A stretch of DNA of 13,763 nucleotides from the NCBI GenBank assembly GCA_030745285.1, contig JASLOV010000107.1, positions 1 through 13,763 on the forward strand, in the 5' to 3' direction. The position numbers and the translations under genes were made by a program. Shown piece by piece: positions 5,871 to 13,393 of the stretch (its first letter is position 1; every line of letters starts with the position of its first letter). The notes below the pieces were generated by a model, which was not told the origin of the DNA, searched no databases, and was given only the letters and a program-made list of their open reading frames with translations. The DNA is from Dehalococcoidia bacterium. Lineage in GTDB: Bacteria; Chloroflexota; Dehalococcoidia; UBA2979.

Positions 5871-7156
5871 GCGAACTCCAGATCGCACTCAGCGTCTTCG
5901 CCGTCACCTACGCCCTGATCATCTCGGAGAAGGTGCACAAAACTACCGTCGCCCTGGCCGGCAGCATGACGATCGTCGCCCTCCGCGTGCTCGACACCGA
6001 GCAGGCTTTCGAGGCGATCCACCTCGATGTGATCTTCCTGCTCACCGGCATGATGGTCATCGCCAACACGATGGCGGGTACCGGCGTCTTCCGCTGGATG
6101 GCGATCAGCGCCGCGAAGGTCGCGAACGGGAACCCGCTGCGGGTCCTGATTCTGCTCTACACGATCACGGCGGTCGCCTCCGCGTTCCTCGACAACGTCA
6201 CCACCGTCGTGCTGATCGCGCCGGTCACGCTCGTCGTCGCGGACACGCTCGGCGTGAAGGTGGTGCCGATGCTGATCGCGGAGGTGCTCGCCTCCAACAT
6301 CGGCGGCACGGCCACGCTGATCGGCGACCCGCCGAACATCCTGATCCCGTCGCACGCCGACATCGACTTCGTCACGTTCCTGTGGCACGTCGGGCCGGCC
6401 GCGGTGCTCTCGCTCATCGCCTACCTCGCGGGCCTGCGCTGGCTCTTCGGCAACCAGCTCCAGGGCAGCGCGGAGGCGCGCGAGCGCGTGATGCAGATCG
6501 ACGACTCGCAGCTGATCACCGACGTTCGACTGCTGCGCATCACCGGCGCGGTGATGGTGGCGGTGATGGTGGGCTTCCTGTTTCAGGGCCCGCTCGGCTA
6601 CGAGCCGGCGGCGGTGGCGCTGATGGGCGCAGCCGCGCTGATGCTGATCACCGGCCACGACCCGCACGAGATGCTGCGCAAGGTCGAATGGTCGACGCTC
6701 TTCTTCTTCATCGGCCTCTTCATCGGCGGCGGCGGGCTGGAAGAGGTCAGCCTGCTGGAGGACATCGGCGAGTGGGCGACCGAGGTGACCGGCGGCTCCG
6801 TCGTCGCCGCGTCGATGCTGATCATGTGGATGTCGGCGATCCTCTCGGGCCTCTCGGGCTTCGTCGACAACATCCCCTACACCGCAACCGTGCTCCCGAT
6901 CGTCGACGAGATGCGACACGGCCTCGACGGCCCGACGTCGCCGGACGTGCTGTGGTGGTCGCTGGCGATCGGGGCGGACATGGGCGGCAACCTCACCGTC
7001 GTCGCCGCCTCGGCCAACGTGCTCGTCGCCAACCTCGCCGCCCGCAACGGGCACAGGATCACGTTCATGGAGTTCTTCCGTTACGGCGCGATCACGACTG
7101 CTGGCACGATGACGACCTCCTCCGGCTACATCTGGCTGCGATACCTTGCCTTCTGA
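5867..7156 (+). CDS. ArsB/NhaD family (ion transporter superfamily) permease
   Basis: A 429-aa polytopic membrane protein with about 10-12 hydrophobic segments arranged as two inverted-topology halves. The paired hallmark motifs are present: F-L-D109-N-V-T-T with N-I-G-G-T-A-T-L-I-G-D-P-P-N in the first half, and F-V-D334-N-I-P-Y-T-A with G-A-D-M-G-G-N-L-T in the second. These discontinuous helices bind substrate in the IT superfamily (ArsB, NhaD, CitMHS). Candidate substrates are arsenite, Na+/H+ or a dicarboxylate, and sequence alone does not choose among them. No arsR or arsC gene is nearby, which argues weakly against an arsenic operon. The GTG start has no own ribosome-binding site and overlaps the stop of a tiny upstream ORF. 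The aminopeptidase P gene begins 35 bases downstream, so the two may be cotranscribed. Confidence 0.87.
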   Translation: MSELQIALSVFAVTYALIISEKVHKTTVALAGSMTIVALRVLDTEQAFEAIHLDVIFLLTGMMVIANTMAGTGVFRWMAISAAKVANGNPLRVLILLYTITAVASAFLDNVTTVVLIAPVTLVVADTLGVKVVPMLIAEVLASNIGGTATLIGDPPNILIPSHADIDFVTFLWHVGPAAVLSLIAYLAGLRWLFGNQLQGSAEARERVMQIDDSQLITDVRLLRITGAVMVAVMVGFLFQGPLGYEPAAVALMGAAALMLITGHDPHEMLRKVEWSTLFFFIGLFIGGGGLEEVSLLEDIGEWATEVTGGSVVAASMLIMWMSAILSGLSGFVDNIPYTATVLPIVDEMRHGLDGPTSPDVLWWSLAIGADMGGNLTVVAASANVLVANLAARNGHRITFMEFFRYGAITTAGTMTTSSGYIWLRYLAF

Positions 7157-7191
7157 CGGCGCGGGTGGCCCGGGCGGGAGCGGCGGCCTCG

Positions 7192-8508
7192 ATGGCTGAC
7201 GAGTTCGCCGCCCGCCGGCAGCGACTGATGCGGTCGATGCGCCCCCCGGGCGGCGGCTCGGCCGCGGTCTTTGCCGCCGGCCACGAGGCCCTGCGCAACG
7301 GCGACGTCCACTACCCGTTTCGCCAGACATCGACGTTCTACTACCTCACCGGCTTCGAGGAGCCGGACGCCGTCGCGGTGCTCCGTCCCGGCGCGGACGA
7401 GCCGTACACGCTCTTCGTGCGGCCCCGCGACCCGGCCACGGCCATCTGGGACGGCCCCCGTGCCGGCGTCGATGGCGCGATCGCCGATCACGGCGCGGAC
7501 GCCGCCTACCCGATCGAAGAGCTGGACGCCCGCCTGCCCCGGCTGCTTGCCGGGGCAGGGTCGGTGTACTTTTCGATCGGCTCGGACGAGCAAGTCGGAG
7601 AGACTGTGACGGGCGCCGTGGAGCGCCGTCGCAGTGCGCCGAACGCGGTCCAGCAGGTCACCGATCCCTTCCCGCTGGTCGCCGCAATGCGGCTGCGCAA
7701 ATCGGCGCAGGAGGTGCGGCTGCTTCAGCAAGCGGTCGACGTCACCGGCGCGGGGATCGCCGCCGCCATCGCCGCCACGCGGCCGGGCATGCATGAGTAC
7801 GAGGTGAAGGCGGTGCTCGACGCCGAGTACCGTCGCCGCGGCGCCACGCACGACGGCTTCCCGGCGATCGTCGCCTCCGGCGCGAACTGCTGCGTGCTCC
7901 ACTACCCGTTCGCCCGGGACCGCATCGAGAACGGCGACCTGCTGTTGATCGACACTGGCGCGGAGTGCGGCTATTACGGCGCGGACGTCACCCGCACGTT
8001 CCCGGCCAGCGGCCGCTTCACGCCCGCCCAGCGCGAGGTCTATCAGATCGTGCTCGATGCGCAGTCGGCAGCGATCGAGACGATCGAACCCGGCGTTGCC
8101 TTCGACGAGGTGCACGGCGCAGCGCTGCGGGTGCTGGTGGCGGGACTGCGTAGCCTGGGTGTGCTCTCCGGGCGCAGCGATCGCCTGATCCGCGACGACG
8201 CCTACCGGCCCTACTTCATGCACGGCACGTCGCACTGGCTCGGCCTCGACGTCCACGACGTCGGCAAATACCGCGACGGCGACGGCGCGGGCGGAGTCTC
8301 ACCGACGGTGCTGCGGCCCGGCATGGTATTGACGGTGGAGCCGGGGCTCTACTTCGGCGCCGGCGCGCGCGCCCCGCGACGCCTCAAGGGCATCGGTGTG
8401 CGCATCGAGGACGACGTGCTGGTGACCCGCGGCGGGCGACGCAACCTCTCCGCTGCGATCCCGTCCGATCCCGACGAACTCGAAGCGATGGTCGGCAGTG
8501 CAACCTAG
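7192..8508 (+). CDS. pepP: Xaa-Pro aminopeptidase (aminopeptidase P, peptidase M24B)
   Basis: A 438-aa dinuclear metallopeptidase that should remove the N-terminal residue preceding proline. The N-terminal creatinase/AMP_N domain (about 1-170) holds R-Q-T-S-T-F-Y-Y-L-T-G-F-E-E-P. The C-terminal pita-bread domain has all five metal ligands: D254 (LLIDTGAE), D265 (GADVTRTFP), H348 (HGTSHWLGLDVHD), E383 (TVEPGLY) and E406 (VRIEDDVLV). The last two share the E. coli PepP numbers, so length and spacing are normal. No signal peptide, so cytoplasmic. ATG 7192 matches family N-termini, with GGGAG about 11 nt upstream; GTG 7165 is an in-frame alternative. It lies 35 bases after the permease stop. Confidence 0.92.
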   Translation: MADEFAARRQRLMRSMRPPGGGSAAVFAAGHEALRNGDVHYPFRQTSTFYYLTGFEEPDAVAVLRPGADEPYTLFVRPRDPATAIWDGPRAGVDGAIADHGADAAYPIEELDARLPRLLAGAGSVYFSIGSDEQVGETVTGAVERRRSAPNAVQQVTDPFPLVAAMRLRKSAQEVRLLQQAVDVTGAGIAAAIAATRPGMHEYEVKAVLDAEYRRRGATHDGFPAIVASGANCCVLHYPFARDRIENGDLLLIDTGAECGYYGADVTRTFPASGRFTPAQREVYQIVLDAQSAAIETIEPGVAFDEVHGAALRVLVAGLRSLGVLSGRSDRLIRDDAYRPYFMHGTSHWLGLDVHDVGKYRDGDGAGGVSPTVLRPGMVLTVEPGLYFGAGARAPRRLKGIGVRIEDDVLVTRGGRRNLSAAIPSDPDELEAMVGSAT

Positions 8509-8529
8509 AGCGCAACCTATACGCAACCT
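8500..8529. repeat. Three short direct repeats (GCAACCT)
   Basis: GCAACCT starts at 8500, 8512 and 8523, with intervals of 12 and 11 bases, spanning the end of the aminopeptidase gene and its 3' flank. It looks like a small decayed tandem duplication. No function is evident. Confidence 0.6.
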
Positions 8530-8551
8530 GGAGGCTACCCGGGTCTATCAG

Positions 8552-8571
8552 AGCCGGGCTGCCCGACGGCT
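8552..8571. terminator. Weak hairpin between convergent genes
   Basis: AGCCG at 8552-8556 can pair with CGGCT at 8567-8571; CGGG/CCCG is an alternative inner pairing. It lies between the convergent aminopeptidase and 55-aa genes. It has no T-tract, so it is at best a weak terminator. Confidence 0.25.
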
Positions 8572-8583
8572 GCTGGGCGGCTG

Positions 8584-8751
8584 CTAGGCGACGGCCTGCA
8601 ACCGCCTCGGAAGCGCGATGCTCGCGAAACGCAGGTGACCGGCGTCGCTGCGCTTCTTGCGCCAGCGGCCGTTCTTGTTGCGAGTACGCGGGATCAGCCC
8701 GCCCCCGGGCGCCCGCACGTGGGGCACACGTCCTGCTCGCCTGTCAGCCAT
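8584..8751 (-). CDS. Small arginine-rich basic hypothetical protein (55 aa)
   Basis: I do not recognise this protein. ATG 8751 is preceded 6 nt upstream by a very strong GGGGGAGG ribosome-binding site, and a good promoter lies about 45 bases further up, so it is very likely expressed. It has about 12 Arg and 3 Lys in 55 residues, concentrated in P-R-T-R-N-K-N-G-R-W-R-K-K-R (about 21-34), with R-A-P-G-G-G-L-I before it and a helical hydrophobic tail (F-A-S-I-A-L-P-R-R-L-Q-A-V-A). The composition suggests binding to RNA or DNA. It does not match bL32, bL34, bL36 or bS21 as I know them: the conserved starts and any cysteine pairs are absent. Confidence 0.65.
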   Translation of the reverse strand: MADRRAGRVPHVRAPGGGLIPRTRNKNGRWRKKRSDAGHLRFASIALPRRLQAVA

Positions 8752-8794
8752 GAGAACCTCCCCCGCCTGCACGGCGGCTGGGGAGATCGGGGGA

Positions 8795-8824
8795 ACAGTA
8801 GCAACTGCGCATATGGTTTGGCAA
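8795..8824 (-). promoter_or_regulatory. Sigma70-type promoter for the 55-aa basic protein
   Basis: On the minus strand, TTGCCA (8824-8819, five of six consensus) is followed 18 bases later by TACTGT (8800-8795). Transcription would begin near 8788 and give a leader of about 35-40 bases ending in the strong ribosome-binding site. Confidence 0.55.
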
Positions 8825-8869
8825 GTGCGTAGTCGGGTGCGCGGTATTGTCCAAGGTCGAGAGCGTCGC

Positions 8870-9044
8870 CTAGTGCTTCGTCTTGTCGGGCTTACCGTAC
8901 GTCTGCCCCTTCTTCGGGGTTGGGGGGAACGGCTCACCCCGCGTAACAGTCCGCTCTTTGCCAGTGTCGCCGCCGCGAGGGCCTTGAAGTCGGGTACTGT
9001 CCAGACTGCTTGGCTCGTTCGCCTGGCTTATGGCGTTCCGCCAT
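8870..9044 (-). pseudogene. YjzC-like small protein, split by a +1 frameshift
   Basis: Two overlapping minus-strand frames each hold half of one small protein. From ATG 9044 (GGAGA 7 nt upstream) frame 1 reads MAERHKPGERAKQSGQY and then degenerates, stopping at 8934-8936. The frame one base later reads G-P-R-G-G-D-T-G-K-E-R-T-V, then R-G-E-P-F-P-P-T-P-K-K-G-Q-T-Y and ends KPDKTKH at TAG 8870-8872. Joined, they give about 57 aa with the K-P-G-E...S-G-Q-Y...G-P-R-G-G...P-P-T-P-K-x-G-Q-T-Y order of small YjzC-like proteins, as I remember that family. The break falls at about 8985-8995, around TAC-CCG-A-CTT, and needs one base removed or skipped. A mutation or an indel in the assembly is most likely. 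A programmed +1 shift cannot be excluded, but I see no classic slippery site. Function of the family is unknown. Confidence 0.7.
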
Positions 9045-9084
9045 CGTGGTCTCCAACAACTACCGCAGGACATAAGGTAACCCG

Positions 9085-9113
9085 CTGAGGCACCTGCGGA
9101 CGCCCCGCCTCAG
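9085..9113. repeat. 7-bp inverted repeat (CTGAGGC/GCCTCAG, 15-base loop)
   Basis: Perfect arms at 9085-9091 and 9107-9113 lie in the divergent control region between the YjzC-like gene and the ribonucleotide reductase, about 50 bases upstream of the reductase -35 hexamer. It could be an operator or a hairpin; seven base pairs can also arise by chance. Confidence 0.4.
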
Positions 9114-9166
9114 TTCAAATGGTGCAGGGGTCGCTCCGTTCTGTCAAGTTGATCTGCTAACACGCC

Positions 9167-9194
9167 TTGACATGTGTACCGTACGAGTTACAAT
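9167..9194 (+). promoter_or_regulatory. Strong sigma70-type promoter for the ribonucleotide reductase gene
   Basis: TTGACA (9167-9172, perfect -35) and TACAAT (9189-9194, five of six) are separated by 16 bases. Transcription should begin near 9201, giving a leader of about 115 bases. The spacer contains the short palindrome GTAC-C-GTAC (9176-9184), placed where a repressor could act. I found no NrdR box of the usual A/T-rich type and no recognisable cobalamin riboswitch in the leader. Confidence 0.75.
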
Positions 9195-9315
9195 CCCTCC
9201 CCCGCGAGCAATTACGCACGTGGGTATGCAGTTTATCGCAACAAGAGGTCCCCCACACCGCTTCACCCGTCTCGGGCTGACCGGGCTACAGGCCGACCCC
9301 CAGGAAGGCGCCACC

Positions 9316-12300
9316 ATGCGCATCAACCGCCACTTCACCGCCATCGCCACCGCCACCGCGGCAGCCGCCAGCGACTCGAGCGAGCACGATCCATACGCCG
9401 GCGTCGCCTTCGAGGAGCGCGAGTCGCGCATCGTAAACCCGGACGGCTCCGTCGTGTTCGAGGCGTCCGGCATCGTCATGCCGGAGGGCTGGTCGCAGGT
9501 CGCCGTCGACATCATGGCGCAGAAGTACTTCCGCAAGGCCGGCGTGCCCGCCGTGCTGCGGCCCGTCGCCGAGGAGGGCGTACCGCAGTGGCTGTGGCGC
9601 ATGGAGGCCGACCCGACGTCGGAGGAGACCGTCGGCGAGACCGACTCGCGGCATGTCTTCCGCCGCCTGGCCGGCACCTGGACCTACTGGGGCTGGAAGC
9701 ACGGCTACTTCGACGGCGAGGATGACGCGCGCGCCTTCTACGACGAGCTCTGCCACATGCTCGCGACTCAGCGCGCCGCCCCTAACTCGCCGCAGTGGTT
9801 CAACGCCGGGCTGCACTGGGCGTACGGCATCGCCGGTCCGGCGCAGGGTCACTGGTTCGTACCGGCGGACGGCAGCGAGCCGCAGCGCTCCACCAGCGCC
9901 TACGAGCGCCCCCAGCCGCACGCCTGCTTCATCCAGTCCGTGAGCGACGATCTCGTCAACGAGGGCGGCATCATGGACCTCTGGACGCGCGAGGCGCGCA
10001 TCTTCAAGTACGGCTCCGGCACCGGCTCCAACTTCTCCCGCATCCGCGGCGAGGACGAGGCACTCTCCGGCGGCGGCAAGTCCTCCGGCCTGATGTCGTT
10101 CCTCAAGATCGGCGACCGCGCCGCCGGGGCGATCAAGTCCGGCGGCACGACCCGACGCGCCGCCAAGATGGTGATCGTCGACGCCGATCACCCGGACGTC
10201 GAGCAGTTTATCGACTGGAAGGTGAGCGAGGAGCAGAAGGTCGCCTCGCTCGTCGCCGGGTCGCGCGTGATGCGCCGCCACCTGCGCGCCACCTTCGAGG
10301 CGACGGCGGACGGTTTCGACGTCACCAGCAACCGCCCGCTGCGACGCGCGCTCTCCCGCGCCCGTCGCGACGGCGTGGCGGAGTCCTACCTCCAGCGGGT
10401 GCTCCAGCTGGCCGCGCAGGGCGCAGCCCAGCTCGACTTCACGGAGTTCGACACCGACTGGCAGGGCGAGGCCTACCTCACCGTCTCCGGGCAGAATGCC
10501 AACAACTCCGTGCGCGTCACGGCCGATTTCCTGCGCGCGGTCAACGAGGACGCCGAGTGGAACCTGCTCCGCCGCACCGACGGCAGCGTCCATCGCACCG
10601 TCCGCGCCCGCGCGATCTGGGACCGCGTCGCCCGCGCCGCCTGGCAGTCGGCCGACCCCGGCGTGCAGTACGACACGACGATCAACGAATGGCACACGGC
10701 GCCGGCGCAGGGCCGCATCGAGGGCTCCAACCCCTGCTCCGAGTACATGTTCCTGGATGACACCGCCTGCAACCTCGCCTCGATCAACCTGCTGAAGTTC
10801 ATCGACGACGACGTTCACAGCGAAGGCAGCTTCGACATCGTGGCCTACGAGCACGCGGCCAGGCTGTGGACGATCGTGCTCGAGATCTCGGTGCTGATGG
10901 CGCAGTTCCCCAGTCGCGAGATCGCGCGGCGCTCCTTCGACTACCGCACGCTGGGCCTCGGCTACGCCAACCTCGGCGCGATGCTGATGGTGCTGGGCAT
11001 CCCCTACGACTCGCCGCAGGCGCTGGCCTGGACCGGCGCGCTGACGGCGATCCTCACCGGCGCCTCCTACAGCACCTCCGCGGAGATGGCGGGTGAGCTC
11101 GGCGCCTTCCCTCGCTACGAGCAGAACAGCGAGGCGATGCTGCGCGTGATCCGCAACCATCGGCGGGCGGCGCACGACGCGGCGGCCGCGGATTACGAGG
11201 GCCTCACCACCCTCCCCGCCCCGCTCGACGGCGAACATTGCCGGTCTGACTTGCTGGCGGCGGCTCGCTCCTCCTGGGACCGCGCGCTGGAGCTGGGCGA
11301 ACGGCACGGCTACCGCAATGCCCAGGCAACGTTGATCGCGCCCACCGGCACGATCGGGCTGCTGATGGATTGCGACACCACCGGCGTGGAGCCGGACTTC
11401 GCGCTCGTGAAGTTCAAGAAGCTGGCCGGCGGGGGCTACTTCCGCATCATCAACGACTCCGTGCCTGTCGCCCTGCGGCGGCTGGGCTACTCGCGTCAGC
11501 AGACCGAGGAGATCGTCGAGTACTGCGCCGGTTCCGGGCGGCTGGAGGGCGCGCCGCACATCAACCGCATGACCCTCTCGCAGCGCGGCTTCACCCAGCC
11601 GGCGCTCGATGCCATCGAGCGGGCGCTCACCACGGCCTTCCACATCTCCTTCGCCTTCAACCGCTATGTGCTGGGCGACGAGTTCTGTCGGGACGCGCTG
11701 GGACTGAGCGACGAGCAGCTCGACGACCCGGGGTTCGACCTGCTGGCCTCGCTCGGCTTCGACCGCGAGCAGATCGAGGAGGTCAACGACCACATCCTCG
11801 GCCGCATGACGGTCGAGCGCGCCCCGCACCTGCGGGAGGAGCACTACGCGGTGTTCGACTGCGCGACGAAGTGCGGCAAGTACGGCGAGCGTTTCATCGC
11901 GCCGATGGCCCACGTGCGCATCATGTCGGCGGCGCAGCCGTTCCTCTCCGGCGCGATCAGCAAGACCATCAACATGCCGGGCGAGGCCACCATCGATGAG
12001 GTGCGCGGCGTCTACGACGCCGCCGCCGCCGGCATGGTGAAGGCGCTGGCGCTCTACCGTGACGGCTCCAAGCTCTCGCAGCCGCTTGCCACCGCGGTCA
12101 ACGACGACCTCAGCGATGAGGAAGCGGAGCTGCTGGACGAGGGCATCGACCGGGCGGCCGGGGCAGCCGGAGGCAGCGACCACCCGGCCGTCGCCGAGGC
12201 GGAGCGCGTCATCCGCGCGCTGCCCGTGGCGGAGCAGACGCAGCTACTGCGACTCTTCAGCGCCGCCGCGGAAGCAGCCGAGACGACCGACGACCGACGG

Positions 12301-13119
12301 CGGCTGCCGGCCCGCCGCAACGGCTACGGGCAGAAGGCGCGCGTCGGCGGGCACGCCATCTACCTCCACACGGGGGAATTCGAGGACGGCCAGCTGGGCG
12401 AGATCTTCGTCTCGATGGCGAAGGACGGCGCGGCATTCCGTTCGCTGATGAACTGCTTCGCGATCGCCGTCTCGATCGGCCTCCAGCACGGCGTGCCGCT
12501 GGACGCCTTCGTCGACTCGTTCGTCTTCACGAAGTTCGAGCCGAACGGCCTGGTCACCGGCCACGGCCGCATCCAGATGGCGACATCGATCATCGATTAC
12601 GTCTTCCGCGAACTGGCCGTCTCCTACCTTGGCCGCGACGACCTGGCCCACGTCGGCCCGGTTGACCTCAACGACGGCGAGACGGCGGAGGCGGCCGCGG
12701 ATGCCTTCTCGATGTCGCCCGGCGTCGAGGAGCCGGCCGAGGGCGACGGCGCGGTCGAGACGGCCACCGCCGCCCCGGCCGCCCTGCCCGACCCGATACC
12801 GGCCGACGCGGTCGTGGAGGTCACCTCGACCGGCGCGGTTCCGACGGTGCAGCCCGCATCACAGCCCGCGCCCGCGCCCGCGGCGGTACCGGTGATCGCG
12901 ACCGCAACCGCGCCAGCAAGCGGCACAGCGACATCTGCGGCGGCGCCCGCGCCAGCCTCCCAGGGCTCGCCCGCCACCGGCTCCATCAACTCGGCGGAGA
13001 TGGCCCGCCAGCGCGGCTTCGAGGGCGACCCGTGCAACGAGTGCGGCCAGATGATGATGGTGCGCAACGGCACCTGCCTGAAGTGCGTGAACTGCGGCGC
13101 CACCAGCGGGTGCAGCTAG
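9316..13119 (+). CDS. nrdJ: Vitamin B12 (adenosylcobalamin)-dependent ribonucleoside-diphosphate reductase, class II
   Basis: A 1267-aa enzyme reducing ribonucleotides to deoxyribonucleotides for DNA synthesis with an adenosylcobalamin-derived radical and no oxygen need. ATG 9316 has AGGAAGG 7 nt upstream; the frame is open further up but would cover the promoter. The catalytic barrel shows C204 (HACFIQS), the finger loop N472-P-C474-S-E476 with C474 as thiyl radical site, and C485 (TACNLASINL) as partner of C204, plus P-T-G-T-I-G-L-L and F-I-A-P-M-A-H-V-R. No N-terminal ATP-cone is evident. After the barrel come a variable insert (about 930-1005), a TSCPD domain (G-E-I-F-V-S-M-A-K-D-G to the DYVFREL region), an 80-90 residue Ala/Pro/Thr linker, and a C-terminal zinc-ribbon-like end with Cys1240, 1243, 1254, 1257, 1260 and 1266. 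The C-terminal cysteines probably re-reduce the active-site disulfide. This is the long bacterial NrdJ layout. Confidence 0.96.
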   Translation: MRINRHFTAIATATAAAASDSSEHDPYAGVAFEERESRIVNPDGSVVFEASGIVMPEGWSQVAVDIMAQKYFRKAGVPAVLRPVAEEGVPQWLWRMEADPTSEETVGETDSRHVFRRLAGTWTYWGWKHGYFDGEDDARAFYDELCHMLATQRAAPNSPQWFNAGLHWAYGIAGPAQGHWFVPADGSEPQRSTSAYERPQPHACFIQSVSDDLVNEGGIMDLWTREARIFKYGSGTGSNFSRIRGEDEALSGGGKSSGLMSFLKIGDRAAGAIKSGGTTRRAAKMVIVDADHPDVEQFIDWKVSEEQKVASLVAGSRVMRRHLRATFEATADGFDVTSNRPLRRALSRARRDGVAESYLQRVLQLAAQGAAQLDFTEFDTDWQGEAYLTVSGQNANNSVRVTADFLRAVNEDAEWNLLRRTDGSVHRTVRARAIWDRVARAAWQSADPGVQYDTTINEWHTAPAQGRIEGSNPCSEYMFLDDTACNLASINLLKFIDDDVHSEGSFDIVAYEHAARLWTIVLEISVLMAQFPSREIARRSFDYRTLGLGYANLGAMLMVLGIPYDSPQALAWTGALTAILTGASYSTSAEMAGELGAFPRYEQNSEAMLRVIRNHRRAAHDAAAADYEGLTTLPAPLDGEHCRSDLLAAARSSWDRALELGERHGYRNAQATLIAPTGTIGLLMDCDTTGVEPDFALVKFKKLAGGGYFRIINDSVPVALRRLGYSRQQTEEIVEYCAGSGRLEGAPHINRMTLSQRGFTQPALDAIERALTTAFHISFAFNRYVLGDEFCRDALGLSDEQLDDPGFDLLASLGFDREQIEEVNDHILGRMTVERAPHLREEHYAVFDCATKCGKYGERFIAPMAHVRIMSAAQPFLSGAISKTINMPGEATIDEVRGVYDAAAAGMVKALALYRDGSKLSQPLATAVNDDLSDEEAELLDEGIDRAAGAAGGSDHPAVAEAERVIRALPVAEQTQLLRLFSAAAEAAETTDDRRRLPARRNGYGQKARVGGHAIYLHTGEFEDGQLGEIFVSMAKDGAAFRSLMNCFAIAVSIGLQHGVPLDAFVDSFVFTKFEPNGLVTGHGRIQMATSIIDYVFRELAVSYLGRDDLAHVGPVDLNDGETAEAAADAFSMSPGVEEPAEGDGAVETATAAPAALPDPIPADAVVEVTSTGAVPTVQPASQPAPAPAAVPVIATATAPASGTATSAAAPAPASQGSPATGSINSAEMARQRGFEGDPCNECGQMMMVRNGTCLKCVNCGATSGCS

Positions 13120-13129
13120 GGGGAATCAG

Positions 13130-13339
13130 ATGCATGAAGTCAGAATCATCGGGCGTCGTGGGCGCGCCACCCGGGAGATGCGGGCGCGACCGTGGGGCGG
13201 ACGAGTCTGCGGCTACGAACTCCTACCGCTGCCGAGCGAACCCCCGCTGAGCATGCCCACAAGCTCGGCCCGACTCACACTCCAGTTCCCGGACGGGGAG
13301 CGGAGTGCTCTGGTCCTCGACGGGGCGGCGGCACGTTAG
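13130..13339 (+). CDS. Hypothetical protein (69 aa) directly downstream of the reductase
   Basis: ATG 13130 lies 10 bases after the reductase stop with AGGGGGA 6 nt upstream, so it is probably the second gene of that operon. I do not recognise the family. The protein begins with basic M-H-E-V-R-I-I-G-R-R-G-R-A and has a middle Y-E-L-L-P-L-P-S-E-P-P-L-S-M-P-T-S-S-A-R-L motif. It ends in a beta-rich L-T-L-Q-F-P-D-G-E-R-S-A-L-V-L-D-G-A-A-A-R. It has one cysteine and no signal peptide or membrane segment. The strand pattern suggests a tiny beta-domain. A role linked to nucleotide reduction is only guilt by proximity. Confidence 0.65.
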   Translation: MHEVRIIGRRGRATREMRARPWGGRVCGYELLPLPSEPPLSMPTSSARLTLQFPDGERSALVLDGAAAR

Positions 13340-13358
13340 ACGCGTTGTGCAACTAGGT

Positions 13359-13386
13359 CGGCGGCAACAAGTTCGAACTGCCGCCG
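13359..13386. terminator. Hairpin between convergent genes, possible bidirectional terminator
   Basis: CGGCGGCA (13359-13366) pairs perfectly with TGCCGCCG (13379-13386), an 8-bp GC-rich stem. The 12-base loop itself contains the palindrome GTTCGAAC. It sits 20 bases after the 69-aa gene and 8 bases from the end of the opposite-strand gene. No T-tract follows on either side, so intrinsic termination is uncertain. Confidence 0.45.
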
Positions 13387-13393
13387 CCCTCGC

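Noticed and set aside
6382..7191. In-frame N-terminal extension of aminopeptidase P over the permease gene
   Set aside because: The extension is an Arg/Ala-rich off-frame reading of the permease; homology begins at 7192.
5807..7330. 507-codon open frame antisense to the permease
   Set aside because: Extreme Arg/Asp/His composition typical of the antisense of a hydrophobic GC-rich gene; the plus strand has clear permease motifs.
9172..9315. In-frame N-terminal extension of the reductase
   Set aside because: It would start inside the -35 hexamer of a strong promoter, and ATG 9316 has a good ribosome-binding site.
9201..9315. Cobalamin riboswitch in the nrdJ leader
   Set aside because: The 115-base leader is short for this class and I could not find a convincing B12-box.
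9286..12183. 965-codon open frame antisense to the ribonucleotide reductase
   Set aside because: It is the complementary shadow of a GC-rich gene, with Arg/Gly/Ala/His-rich composition, no recognisable domain and no ribosome-binding site.
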